A stretch of DNA of 64,000 nt, taken from Rheinheimera maricola. Its GTDB lineage: Bacteria; Pseudomonadota; Gammaproteobacteria; Enterobacterales; Alteromonadaceae. The position numbers and the translations under genes were made by a program. Every line of letters starts with the position of its first letter. Positions within the stretch are counted from its first letter, which is position 1. The stretch spans positions 62,001 through 126,000 of the forward strand of contig NZ_JAERPS020000005.1 of NCBI RefSeq assembly GCF_016918075.2, written 5' to 3'. The notes beneath the pieces were generated by a model. That model saw only the letters and a program-made list of their open reading frames with translations, was not told the origin of the DNA and ran no database searches. This document shows positions 27,678-36,112 of the stretch, one piece after another.

Positions 27678-28373
27678 ATGTGGCTAAATGAACAGCACGT
27701 TACAGATGCTGCGCTGCGTACCTACCGAAAAGCACTATTGCGTGCCTGCCCCAATCATCTGGTGATAGATAATTTATTTGCTAACGATAAACTCGAACAA
27801 GTCATGCGGATTTTGCAGCGAGATACGGACTGGCAGGCACAACAACACAGCTACTCGGCGTTATATGTTGACGAAACTACCTGGCAGAAAACCCGTAACA
27901 GCCAACGTTTTGTGCAACGTGATGTATGGCAACGACCTGCGTTCGATGCGACTCACCCAGCGGCTAATGTCGCGGCAGAGTTTTTATCCTTTTTGCGCAG
28001 CGACCAGTTTATGGCGCTATTGTCCGGTATCTTTAACGTGTCGCTAACCGATATCAACGTAGCCAAGCCAGACATTAATACCAATTTCTTTCGTTTAAAG
28101 GCGACCGACTTCGTCAATCAACATGCCGATGACTCGCCAGGAAGAGAAGTGTGTATGTTGCTGTACTTAAATAAGGATTGGCAAAGCGACAACGGCGGTG
28201 AACTGATGTTTATGGGTAAAGACAATAATCACATTACCATTGCCCCACTATACAACCGCTGCGTATTGTTTAACCCGTCATCAGAGGGTGCCGAACACTG
28301 GGTAAAAGCACTGACTACTGACAACAGACAGCATTGTCGTTACAACGTCACTAGTTGGTATTGGTCTGAGTAA
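27678..28373 (+). CDS. 2-oxoglutarate/Fe(II)-dependent oxygenase
   Basis: This 231-aa protein has the double-stranded beta-helix dioxygenase pattern. The iron-binding H-x-D is in FVNQHADDSPGR, the strand CMLLYLNKDWQSDNGGELMF follows, and the distal His is in GAEHWVKAL with RYNVTSWYW at the end. It resembles the prolyl-4-hydroxylase-like 2OG-Fe(II) family. Upstream TTG and ATG codons (27654, 27663) are in frame; I prefer ATG 27678, preceded by GAGAG. Substrate unknown. Confidence 0.85.
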   Translation: MWLNEQHVTDAALRTYRKALLRACPNHLVIDNLFANDKLEQVMRILQRDTDWQAQQHSYSALYVDETTWQKTRNSQRFVQRDVWQRPAFDATHPAANVAAEFLSFLRSDQFMALLSGIFNVSLTDINVAKPDINTNFFRLKATDFVNQHADDSPGREVCMLLYLNKDWQSDNGGELMFMGKDNNHITIAPLYNRCVLFNPSSEGAEHWVKALTTDNRQHCRYNVTSWYWSE

Positions 28374-28492
28374 TGAAATAGGCCCACGTTTATCGCTAGT
28401 GTATTGATTTGTTAAAGCAGGAGCATCAAGTAGTACTCGATGCATTAAGGATGTGGCATGAATTTACAGCGGCGGCTAGTTTCAAATTAAAA

Positions 28493-28528
28493 TTTAGTGC
28501 GCAATAAATTATCGCGCACTAATTTGGA
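28493..28528 (-). terminator. Hairpin terminator after the PEP-CTERM gene
   Basis: TTAGTGCGC and GCGCACTAA form a 9-bp perfect stem around an AT-rich loop, starting 7 bp after the stop of the PEP-CTERM gene. On the minus strand the stem is followed by ATTTTAATTT. Confidence 0.72.
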
Positions 28529-28534
28529 CAATTT

Positions 28535-29170
28535 TTACTTTTGCTTTCTGTTACGAGCGACAAGTCCTAATAAACCTAGCCCGAAGATAGCTAAAGTCGC
28601 AGGCGCAGGCACCGCATTAGGGTTCGTAAAGTCCCGAGAATCACCAATAAAAACATTTGGACCAGAGAAACCAAATAGAGAGTCAGTTTGAGAGCCAGCT
28701 ATGTAATTTGCAACGCCATCAGTGTCAACTGCCCATGAATTAGAAACATATGCAATGTTTGAATCAAAAATATGGTTTACATTGTTCCATGTATAATTGT
28801 CGCTGTTACTTACTCCTACAACTTGATAAATTCCTGGGCCAAGTATAAGTTCAGAAATTGTTACGTAGCGGAAAAAGTCGAACACATCATATGTGTTGGT
28901 AACAATAACACTGGCGAGTAAATTTTGGTTAGAATCATATAAAGCCACTGCGTTGTCATCTACAGCGCCAGTAGTGGGATCTGCAAAATAACCAAGACCA
29001 GTTACCGTCACCTGATTTAACACCTCAAAATTCAAGGCAAAATCCCAGCTTCCATTTGTAAATGAATTTCCTGGCTCGTCGAAAGTAAAAATAGGTGTTG
29101 CAGCTACAGGGGCTGAAAATAAAGCCATAACAAACAGAGCTTTTGCCATTGATGTTACCGTATTTTTCAT
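28535..29170 (-). CDS. PEP-CTERM sorting domain protein
   Basis: This 211-aa exported protein has a signal peptide (MAKALFVMALFSAPVAA) and a C-terminal VPAPATLAIFGLGLLGLVARNRKQK. That is the PEP-CTERM pattern: a Pro-x-Pro motif, a TM helix, then an Arg/Lys cluster, recognised by exosortase for surface sorting. The mature part (TFDEPGNSFTNGSW, YDSNQNLLASV) is beta-rich. The exosortase is not in this window. Such proteins usually accompany exopolysaccharide production. Confidence 0.9.
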   Translation of the reverse strand: MKNTVTSMAKALFVMALFSAPVAATPIFTFDEPGNSFTNGSWDFALNFEVLNQVTVTGLGYFADPTTGAVDDNAVALYDSNQNLLASVIVTNTYDVFDFFRYVTISELILGPGIYQVVGVSNSDNYTWNNVNHIFDSNIAYVSNSWAVDTDGVANYIAGSQTDSLFGFSGPNVFIGDSRDFTNPNAVPAPATLAIFGLGLLGLVARNRKQK

Positions 29171-29440
29171 ATGATACTTCCTTATTAATAATTATTTTAG
29201 ATTCATAGCACGACGCGAGCCAAAGCAAGCAGCATGCCAAGAATGCAAGGCATTGACTTTAATATGATTTAGTGTTTTTTTAATGCGCTACCCGCAAGGA
29301 AACTGTAAAGCAAGCTGACAAAGTCTTAGCGCTTTACTCTGATCTTAAAATAATTACTGCACTTCTGCTTTTTACTCCCTTACATGAAATTGAAGTGCAA
29401 GTCTAACCCGGAGCCTTCCATCATATAACTATCATCAGGG

Positions 29441-29945
29441 CGATGATGTGCAATAACAGAACGTCATTTTCCTGCCATCCATGTCACTCGCCCTGCGGGC
29501 AGCACTATAGTGCGTCCAAATTTACTGAGGCTTTCCTGCTACAGTCCTTCGCACCAGCGCAAGCGCTGTCCAAAATTGTTCCAAGCAACCTGGTGCTACC
29601 GGCGAATTTGTCACTCGCGCCATCCATGGCCCTCGCCCTTCGGGTGGCTGAGCCATGCAAAACGGCTATCCTGGTGTTTTGTCGAACCGAAGGGTTCTCT
29701 TCAAATCCTCGATCTCTGCCGCCTTAAAACAAAAACCCCGAGCTTTTGGCCGAGAGAGGGATTATTCCGGGCTTCCTGCCCTCCACCCCTTCGGGGCCGC
29801 ACTAAAGTGCGTTCCAACTTGTTCCTGACAAGTTGGTCGAACTCAGGGTTCGAACCACATCCTCGATCTCTGCCGCATAAATGAAAAAGGCCCACGTTTT
29901 TGGCGTGGGCCTTTTTCATTTATCTGGCGGAGAGAGAGTATTCCA
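29441..29945. repeat. Degenerate repeat block with tRNA-Ser-3'-end-like segments
   Basis: No gene is supported between about 29241 and 30111. The block has imperfect repeats: an 18-nt segment occurs exactly twice (29705-29722 and 29859-29876), GCACTATAGTGCGTCC and GCACTAAAGTGCGTTCC form a related pair, and there are several CC(A/C)TCCATG...CCCTTCGGG stretches. TGGCGGAGAGAGAG (29925-29938) equals the reverse complement of a typical tRNA-Ser acceptor/CCA end, and GGGTTCGAACC nearby looks like a T-loop. These look like decayed antisense tRNA tails. No intact tRNA is present. Confidence 0.6.
29877..29923. terminator. Perfect 20-bp inverted repeat, bidirectional-terminator-like
   Basis: Left arm 29877-29896 and right arm 29904-29923 pair perfectly (core AAAAAGGCCCACG / CGTGGGCCTTTTT) around a 7-nt loop. 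Either strand gives a GC stem followed by a T-run. Confidence 0.85.
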
Positions 29946-30111
29946 CATTGATGTCGCGCCCCTTATTTTTAAAGGGCTCCAGCCTCTCGTTGTTGCACTT
30001 ACCCCTAAACTTTACCTTTTTTATTTCGCCTTGAATAAATCAAGGTTTCGAAGAGATGCTACCACCAGTGATCTTCAGACACAACTGATGACTCAATCAG
30101 AGCTAAAACAC

Positions 30112-30681
30112 TCAAAACCTCGCGATATCACCGCCGATCTCTTTGAAGATATCAAATGGATTGCCGCACATCAGCATCCCTCTGTAGTATCGGGCTAATT
30201 TTTCTGGTCGGTATATAGCGTTGACTTTCTCGATATACGAATCAATAAACTCAATACGACTGTTGATTGCTGCACTTTCGGTTTCAGTACTTACTTTAAG
30301 ACTCTCGATAGCCACCTTCCTTTCCTCAATCAACTCATCTCGGAATTCATGCTCTTTGGCAATACGCATTACAGCGTGTTCGAATGGCTCATTTGAGGAT
30401 GTATGTAGAATTTGAGTATCAATCACCAACCGGTCGTTTTCCGCAACATAAGTAGACGGTGTATCTAAAAGGTTCTGGATATAACCAGCGTCTCTGAAGG
30501 CAGCACGTCGCTCGGGCGGGAAGCTATCAAACCACCTTTTCACAGATTCTTTTGTTACAAGGAACTCCTGGGCGGTGCCAACATGGAAATAGCGAAATCG
30601 CTCCATAAATTTAAAGTAATACCGATGAGGAATGTCTTTATATCCCTTTATAACGTCGTCAATATTTACCAGCTCAGTCAC
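30112..30681 (-). CDS. Hypothetical protein, accessory region
   Basis: This 189-aa soluble, charged protein starts MTELVNIDDVIKGYKDIPHRYYFKFMERFRYF. The middle (AFRDAGYIQNLLDTPSTYVAENDRLVIDTQILHTSSNEPFEHAV) is a mixed alpha/beta region, followed by a long helix (EHEFRDELIEERKVAIESLKVSTE). I recognise no family. It stands alone at the left of the accessory region, next to the repeat block. Confidence 0.6.
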   Translation of the reverse strand: MTELVNIDDVIKGYKDIPHRYYFKFMERFRYFHVGTAQEFLVTKESVKRWFDSFPPERRAAFRDAGYIQNLLDTPSTYVAENDRLVIDTQILHTSSNEPFEHAVMRIAKEHEFRDELIEERKVAIESLKVSTETESAAINSRIEFIDSYIEKVNAIYRPEKLARYYRGMLMCGNPFDIFKEIGGDIARF

Positions 30682-30923
30682 TGCAGAACCTTATTATCCT
30701 CATTCATAGGGCATATTATGCTTGGATAAGCAGACTGGGTCACTTACTAAAAGTTTGGAAACAGGCGTAAGTGTTTTAATTACCAATTTTCCAGGCCCCT
30801 GCTCTCCTTAGTACGAAGTGAAAACACACTTCTTTCTTTGCAAAAAATTCGCCAAATCCGTCGTTAGTTACTCATGAGGGCATTGAAGAGGTCGTGTCCA
30901 TGCGAAAATAATGAGGACAGAAA

Positions 30924-31304
30924 ATGAATACAACTAACAGTGCTATACGAGTATATCAACGGGCAAGCAAGTCGCCATGGGATGATGCGTCTACGTATTT
31001 GCTAATGGCGAATACGAAGAAAGGCTGCAGCGGCGAACCGGTATTTGAGGACTATATCTATCTGCACCGCGACAAAGCCGGGCGTAACTTAGGTATCAGC
31101 ATCAGCAAGTCGTTGCGTGACAGGCTCAGCGCCACGCAATATCTTGAGGGCGATGAGATGTACCGGGTACTGTCAGCCTGCTCAGCAGAGATTGCTGAGT
31201 TCTGCATACAGCACGCGGATGATTTTGAGGCCATATTCGGCTTACCGCCGGATATCTATATGGAAGTAGCTATGTACTACTGGGACATTATGACGAAGCG
31301 TTAA
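30924..31304 (+). CDS. Hypothetical protein, accessory region
   Basis: This 126-aa protein starts MNTTNSAIRVYQRASKSPWDDASTYL and contains a Cys-poor, mostly alpha/beta sequence with ending DIYMEVAMYYWDIMTKR. I do not recognise it. GAGGAC lies just upstream of the ATG, and a strong terminator follows, so it is a real monocistronic gene. Confidence 0.65.
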   Translation: MNTTNSAIRVYQRASKSPWDDASTYLLMANTKKGCSGEPVFEDYIYLHRDKAGRNLGISISKSLRDRLSATQYLEGDEMYRVLSACSAEIAEFCIQHADDFEAIFGLPPDIYMEVAMYYWDIMTKR

Positions 31305-31307
31305 CCT

Positions 31308-31333
31308 AACGGCGGGGTATCCCGCCGTTTTTT
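31308..31333 (+). terminator. Rho-independent terminator
   Basis: Stem AACGGCGGG (31308-31316) and CCCGCCGTT (31321-31329), loop GTAT, followed by a T-run to 31333. Confidence 0.92.
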
Positions 31334-31368
31334 ACTTTAACCTCCCGAGACCTGCTTGGAGGGCCTAT

Positions 31369-34290
31369 TTAAGATAGTGTTTTTAGGCTGGTTAAATAGT
31401 CAATAACCTGCTCTTTATGGCCACAACTCATTCCTTCCTTGCGGGAATTGCGGCAGCTCCAAAAGACACCATTACGCCCTGAGCGTTGCAAAATTTCAGC
31501 ACCACATTTGGGGCAAACCGGCACCCAATGGCCGCACGCATTGTGAAGACAGACGTTAAATCGCCCTTTTCGCGTCATAGCTGAGCCGCATTGGCTACAG
31601 CCCGGTTCGGTATGATTACACAGTGGATATTTATTGCAGCCGAAGAAAGCACCAAACTGCCCGGCTCTTGGCACCATGCTGCCGGTTTTACACTTAATGC
31701 ATTTGATTAGATGGAATAACTGCTGGCTCAATGACGTTTCAAATTCATTCAGTTCCAACGGATACTTGTCGTTTAGTAACTCGACTACAAATTCAGACGC
31801 AACGGCCATATCGGTAATAAGATATGCCCGATGTCTGGCGCGGGTTAACGCCACATAAAACAGCCGTCGCTCTTCAGCATATGCAAATTGCTCCTTAGCT
31901 GGCAATAAAGCCTCCAGCAGTGGATGCGTTACTTTCTGTGAGGGGAACCCATGCTTGCCGTTTTCTAATCCAAGGATAACGACATAGTCGGCCTCTTTGC
32001 CTTTTGACGCGTGAATGCTAAAGCACGCCAGTTTTAACTGATTAAATTGGCGGGATAAACGTTTTAATTCGGCATAGTCTGGTAAGTTAAAGCCAAACCG
32101 GCCCAACAGGTAAACAGTACTACCAGGCTCTGCAATCGAACTGATCTTTTGCAGTACCCTTTCTAATCGGTCCGGCTCTCCCGGGCTAATGCGGTTATCC
32201 GCTCGCATTAATGAGACGGTCGGTTTAGTCACACGGGTTAAGGTGTTCAGCTGTTTTCTGACCTGCTGAGGGTTTTGCAGCACAAAACGCGAGGCGACAT
32301 CGCTGATACTATTGTTAAAGCGAAAGGTCAGATCCAAAGGTGTAGTTTGAGTGGGACCAAACCGCGAAATAAAGTCAGTGGTAAACTGCAAATCACTACC
32401 AGTAAAACGATAAATGGCCTGCCAATCATCACCTACGCAGAACAGTGACGCTACAGGCACACTATCGCGCAAATACGTAACCAACCGTGCTCTGGCATCG
32501 GAAATATCCTGGAATTCATCAACCAGTAAGTACTTCCAGCGGCTTTTAAAACGCCCGATTTTTACATAACTAAGGGCTTTACCTATCATATCGTCAAAGT
32601 CGATATGGTTGTTCCTAGCCAATAAGCATTGATAGTCATCAACTACCGGTAAAAGCAAAGACAGCGCAGCTTGAACTTGTTGCGGGTTGTCAGCCGCATC
32701 GATGGCCTTATCCAACTGCCCCGGTTCGTAACAATTGGCCCGGTAGCGCTTTAGCAAATCACTTAGCAACTGTGCAAAAGCCGATATCGCACCAAACTCT
32801 CTCAACGTCTCAAGCACAGCTTCTCGCGGCAATGGTTCGGGCTTAACGCCAAAGCTCGCGAATTGTTTATCCAGTTCGGTATATAACGTACCGTCCAGAT
32901 GTTGATAGTGATACAAGGTGACAAGCTTAGTCCCGTGCCTTTGGTGTAATTGCAGCTTCCAGGCCATGCCCTCATGATAGGCTTGCCGGTTTACATAAGG
33001 TGCGGTATTGCCTTGTCGGTCAATACCGTAAAACTCGATATAAATACCGTAATCCGGCAGGTAAAAGTCGGGTTGGTACTGGCGATGGAACACATCTGCC
33101 GTAGGATGCTCGTAGCGAGCCTCATATTGATATTCAATACCTTGCCTGAGCAGGTAATTCGCTATCAGGCACTCGCCTAAACTTTTTACTTTCTCGCCTT
33201 TAAGCGTGCGGATGTCATTGGCCAGTATGTAATCGAAATACGCCCCTTCACTGTCAAAATCAAATGCATTTTTAACCGGATACAGGTAATTCTGAAAATA
33301 ATCCAACACCAACTTTTGATAAGCAGGCTGCTTTAAATGCTCTTCAAACCATTCATTCACATGCTTTGCCAGCAGCTTATCGTCTTCAGCAAGTGGCGAC
33401 AGCGACGGCTGTTTCCCCTCAACACTGGCAATAATATCTTTGCCCAGCTTATGAAAAGTACTGGCGGTAATCCCGCAATCCCCTAAACGCTTTTCAATCC
33501 GCTCCTGCATTTCAGCCGCGGCTTTATTGGCAAAAGCCAGCATCAGTATTTCACTCGCCTGCGCCTGGCCACTTTGCAACAGATAACCAGCACGCCCCAC
33601 CATGGTACTGGTTTTTCCAGTTCCGGCTCCAGCCAGCACCAAGTTGTTATCTTCATCGACAACACAGGCTTCCCGCTGTTTTTCTGTAAGCGGCTTGCTT
33701 TCTACCTTATCAAAGAACTGCTGGTGCAATGCCAATTGCTTTCTGATGTATTGCTGTCTTAGCAGGTTAAAATCTGCCTCTTTCCAACCTGCTTTAAACT
33801 GTAATGTTTCGAAAACAGTAAAATCAACGTTAGGAAAACTTGTTCTATCCGGCAGTGTTTTGAACTGTTTTACTGCTTGCTGTGCCAGCGCTACGACCTG
33901 TTTCAATCGGGATGTTCTTGGGTAACCAGCACTCAGCAGCCGCTGTATGTCAGCTAATACTTGCTGCATAGCTGGCGAAAGCTGACTAAACCAAATCCCA
34001 GTAAGCCATCTATAATGCTCTTCACAGGCTAGCTTGGGCAGGCCATTAATTAAAAGTTCGCCGCGATCAGTGGTTAAACATAAATCCGCGAAGAACAAAC
34101 CTTCAATCTTTGTGTTGGTTTTAGTTAAAGAATCGGGCAGCACAGTATAGCGCTGCCCGTTAACCGTTTTTAATTCTAAACGCTCGTCAATCAAGCTTAA
34201 CGATACCGGCTCTACGCCAAACAGGCGTAAAAACCAATGTGGCTTAATTACTCTACTAATGCCTGGCGTCTCACTACTACTTTGCGTCAA
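31369..34290 (-). CDS. HelD-like UvrD/Rep-family helicase with nuclease-like insert and C-terminal zinc ribbons
   Basis: This 973-aa SF1 helicase resembles E. coli DNA helicase IV: an N-terminal HelD-type region, Walker A LVLAGAGTGKTSTMVGRAGYLL (about residue 220), Walker B LLVDEFQDISDARARLV, VGDDWQAIYRFTGSD, IHASKGKEADYVVI and RRLFYVALTRARHRAYL. Between the first helicase motifs is an insert with YQPDFYLPDYGIYIEFYGIDRQG, a D...E-x pattern as in PD-(D/E)XK/VSR-like nucleases. The tail (after about residue 860) has Cys pairs like topoisomerase zinc ribbons: CIKCKTG, CNKYPLC, CSQCG, CPKCG. It is much longer than HelD (684 aa). It is first of a minus-strand accessory cluster. Confidence 0.9.
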   Translation of the reverse strand: MTQSSSETPGISRVIKPHWFLRLFGVEPVSLSLIDERLELKTVNGQRYTVLPDSLTKTNTKIEGLFFADLCLTTDRGELLINGLPKLACEEHYRWLTGIWFSQLSPAMQQVLADIQRLLSAGYPRTSRLKQVVALAQQAVKQFKTLPDRTSFPNVDFTVFETLQFKAGWKEADFNLLRQQYIRKQLALHQQFFDKVESKPLTEKQREACVVDEDNNLVLAGAGTGKTSTMVGRAGYLLQSGQAQASEILMLAFANKAAAEMQERIEKRLGDCGITASTFHKLGKDIIASVEGKQPSLSPLAEDDKLLAKHVNEWFEEHLKQPAYQKLVLDYFQNYLYPVKNAFDFDSEGAYFDYILANDIRTLKGEKVKSLGECLIANYLLRQGIEYQYEARYEHPTADVFHRQYQPDFYLPDYGIYIEFYGIDRQGNTAPYVNRQAYHEGMAWKLQLHQRHGTKLVTLYHYQHLDGTLYTELDKQFASFGVKPEPLPREAVLETLREFGAISAFAQLLSDLLKRYRANCYEPGQLDKAIDAADNPQQVQAALSLLLPVVDDYQCLLARNNHIDFDDMIGKALSYVKIGRFKSRWKYLLVDEFQDISDARARLVTYLRDSVPVASLFCVGDDWQAIYRFTGSDLQFTTDFISRFGPTQTTPLDLTFRFNNSISDVASRFVLQNPQQVRKQLNTLTRVTKPTVSLMRADNRISPGEPDRLERVLQKISSIAEPGSTVYLLGRFGFNLPDYAELKRLSRQFNQLKLACFSIHASKGKEADYVVILGLENGKHGFPSQKVTHPLLEALLPAKEQFAYAEERRLFYVALTRARHRAYLITDMAVASEFVVELLNDKYPLELNEFETSLSQQLFHLIKCIKCKTGSMVPRAGQFGAFFGCNKYPLCNHTEPGCSQCGSAMTRKGRFNVCLHNACGHWVPVCPKCGAEILQRSGRNGVFWSCRNSRKEGMSCGHKEQVIDYLTSLKTLS

Positions 34291-34349
34291 TACAAAACCC
34301 TTTTTATAGCTTGATAGCAGCCGGTGTTAAATGCGACAGAACTAGCGGG

Positions 34350-35039
34350 CTACTTTTTAAAGTCTTTGAAGTAAACAACGTTACACTCGCTGTTTTTTGG
34401 ATTAGCTGGCCCGCCCGTGATATCCAGCTCACTGGTTGTGGGCTTAATAAGGGTTGTGCAGTAGTCCAATAACGCTAGCACGGGCACCAGTTTACCCTTA
34501 CCTTTATTCACCCGTTTCGGTTGGGTATTCAGGTAAACAGCTAACTCCAGCACTAACTCAGGCGAAAGTGCGTCTTTACGCAGGTCAGCCAGAGTCTGGG
34601 TTACCCAAAGCCCGGCGTCTGTCACATGACCGTTTACACCGCGGTCGGTGTTTTTAACCCACTGCGCTTCAAATGTCATCTCGCCAAGGTTGCTTAAAAG
34701 CAGCGCTATATCGCTGCTTGGTATTATGTGTGATAGGCGCAAGGTTTCGGCCAACACCCACTGCCATTCCATTTGCAGGCGCTGGGTTAGCTCTTCAATG
34801 CTCATTAGCAAGTCTACCGGAATAAACAGCGTAAAACGGCTATTTGCTTCGGTGGCAATAATGGTTTTATGCCAGCTGCCGTAGCGGTTTTCAATAATAT
34901 GTAACTGCCAGCACATTTGCTCACGGGTGCTGGTAACGGTATTCACCCCAACCTGCTGGCCTGGCGCAGCAGGCAAGCGCGGTAAGTCGGTTTTAAGCCA
35001 TTTTATTAAAGCGTTGGTGGCGCAGAATTGGTAATGCAT
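34350..35039 (-). CDS. DUF6933-like hypothetical protein
   Basis: This 229-aa protein starts MHYQFCATNALIKWLKTDLPRL and has MCWQLHIIENRYGSWHKTIIATEANSRFTLFIP. That reminds me of the DUF6933 family (short start with a CTKxLL-type motif followed by a W-x-x-x-L...R-x-x-x-L/F stretch), though the match is from memory. It sits 16 bp after the NERD gene and 59 bp before the HelD-like gene on the same strand. Confidence 0.6.
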   Translation of the reverse strand: MHYQFCATNALIKWLKTDLPRLPAAPGQQVGVNTVTSTREQMCWQLHIIENRYGSWHKTIIATEANSRFTLFIPVDLLMSIEELTQRLQMEWQWVLAETLRLSHIIPSSDIALLLSNLGEMTFEAQWVKNTDRGVNGHVTDAGLWVTQTLADLRKDALSPELVLELAVYLNTQPKRVNKGKGKLVPVLALLDYCTTLIKPTTSELDITGGPANPKNSECNVVYFKDFKK

Positions 35040-35055
35040 AGTCGCAACTTAATTA

Positions 35056-36080
35056 TCATCGGCTATTAAGATTTAACTTCGTTATCGTCGAGCACTCAGC
35101 ACAATTAAGGCGAAAAACGGATTTTAACTTACTCACCTTGGTATTCTGGCTGTTACATTCCGGGCATGGTCTCTTCAATGGCGTATTGCCGCCACACTTG
35201 CCGCATTGCACGTAGTAACCATAACGGCCTGATTGCGGGCTGAGTGTGCTGCAATTGCCACAATGTTTGCACTGCGCAGCAACGGCATCCGAAGGCTTTG
35301 CAACAGCGCTAATTGTTGGTGATACCCTTTGTTCTGCAGGCTCAACTGGAGCAAAGGACGTCGTTTCCGGTGTAGCTGTCATCGGCGTTGGTGCTGGCCA
35401 GGCTGCAGGCTTTTCGTTAACGCTATAGTTCTGACACTGTTGCGTGTTACCCAGTAAAAACTGGCAAATATGCTGCAATTCATCCTGGTTGAAGGTCGGC
35501 CGGGTGTCGGCAATTTTGGCAGCGAGGTTGAAAAACTTAATAAAGTTCATCTTCTTATCTAGTGCATCGGTAATAAACTCAGACTTCACCAATTTATCAG
35601 CAATGTCTCTTGGGGCTGCACTTCTATCAATAATGGCATCGCTTGAGATAGCGCAGAACACATCATAACAACGCATGCCCATACCTTGCTGCATACCCAA
35701 AAACTTGCCAATGACCTTTTCCGTGTTGTCACACAGGTACTGCTTCAGTAATTTAAACTGCAGTTCGGCCTGCTTAATCGGCGATGGCATGCCACTCCAC
35801 TGCCCTTTGTAACTTCGGGTCCACTCACCGTATTCATTAACCTTAACCTCACCACGAATACTCTTTGACTCCACTACGATAAAGCCATAGGTGTACACAA
35901 TAAGGTGGTCGATCTGCGCGCTTTCGCCGTCATGCTCAATGCGTAAATCATTAAGCACCATTACGTTGTCGCTATTTTTGTAAGTGCGACGCAGGAAAAA
36001 ACGACGTCGTGCTCTTGCTTAATGCCAGCATCCAGTTTGATAGATGCAGAGCTGGTTTGAGTTTTTTCTTTTAAGATCAT
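35056..36080 (-). pseudogene. NERD-domain protein with C-terminal zinc ribbon, frameshifted
   Basis: The 301-aa ORF (35961-35056) contains NERD nuclease-related motifs: VLNDLRIEHDGESAQIDHLIVY and GFIVVESKSI (E-x-K), GMPSPIKQAE, then a linker and a topoisomerase-like zinc ribbon (CKHCGNC, CGKCGG, CPEC, CAEC). It lacks the usual N-terminus. That piece is upstream in another frame: from ATG 36080 the reverse strand reads MILKEKTQTSSASIK...KQEHDVV, then reaches a six-T run (plus strand A6 at 35996-36001). Shifting frame there gives FLRRTYKNSDNVMVLNDLR, which matches how homologues read. One missing T explains everything, so the gene is either recently broken, a sequencing error, or slippage-expressed. 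Confidence 0.8.
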
Positions 36081-36112
36081 CGTCCGGCTTAATTTTCAAA
36101 GTGCAACTATTA

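Noticed and set aside
29443..30198. Short plus-strand frames through the repeat block (94, 124, 105 aa)
   Set aside because: They translate tRNA-tail-like repeats and a terminator hairpin; no ribosome binding sites.
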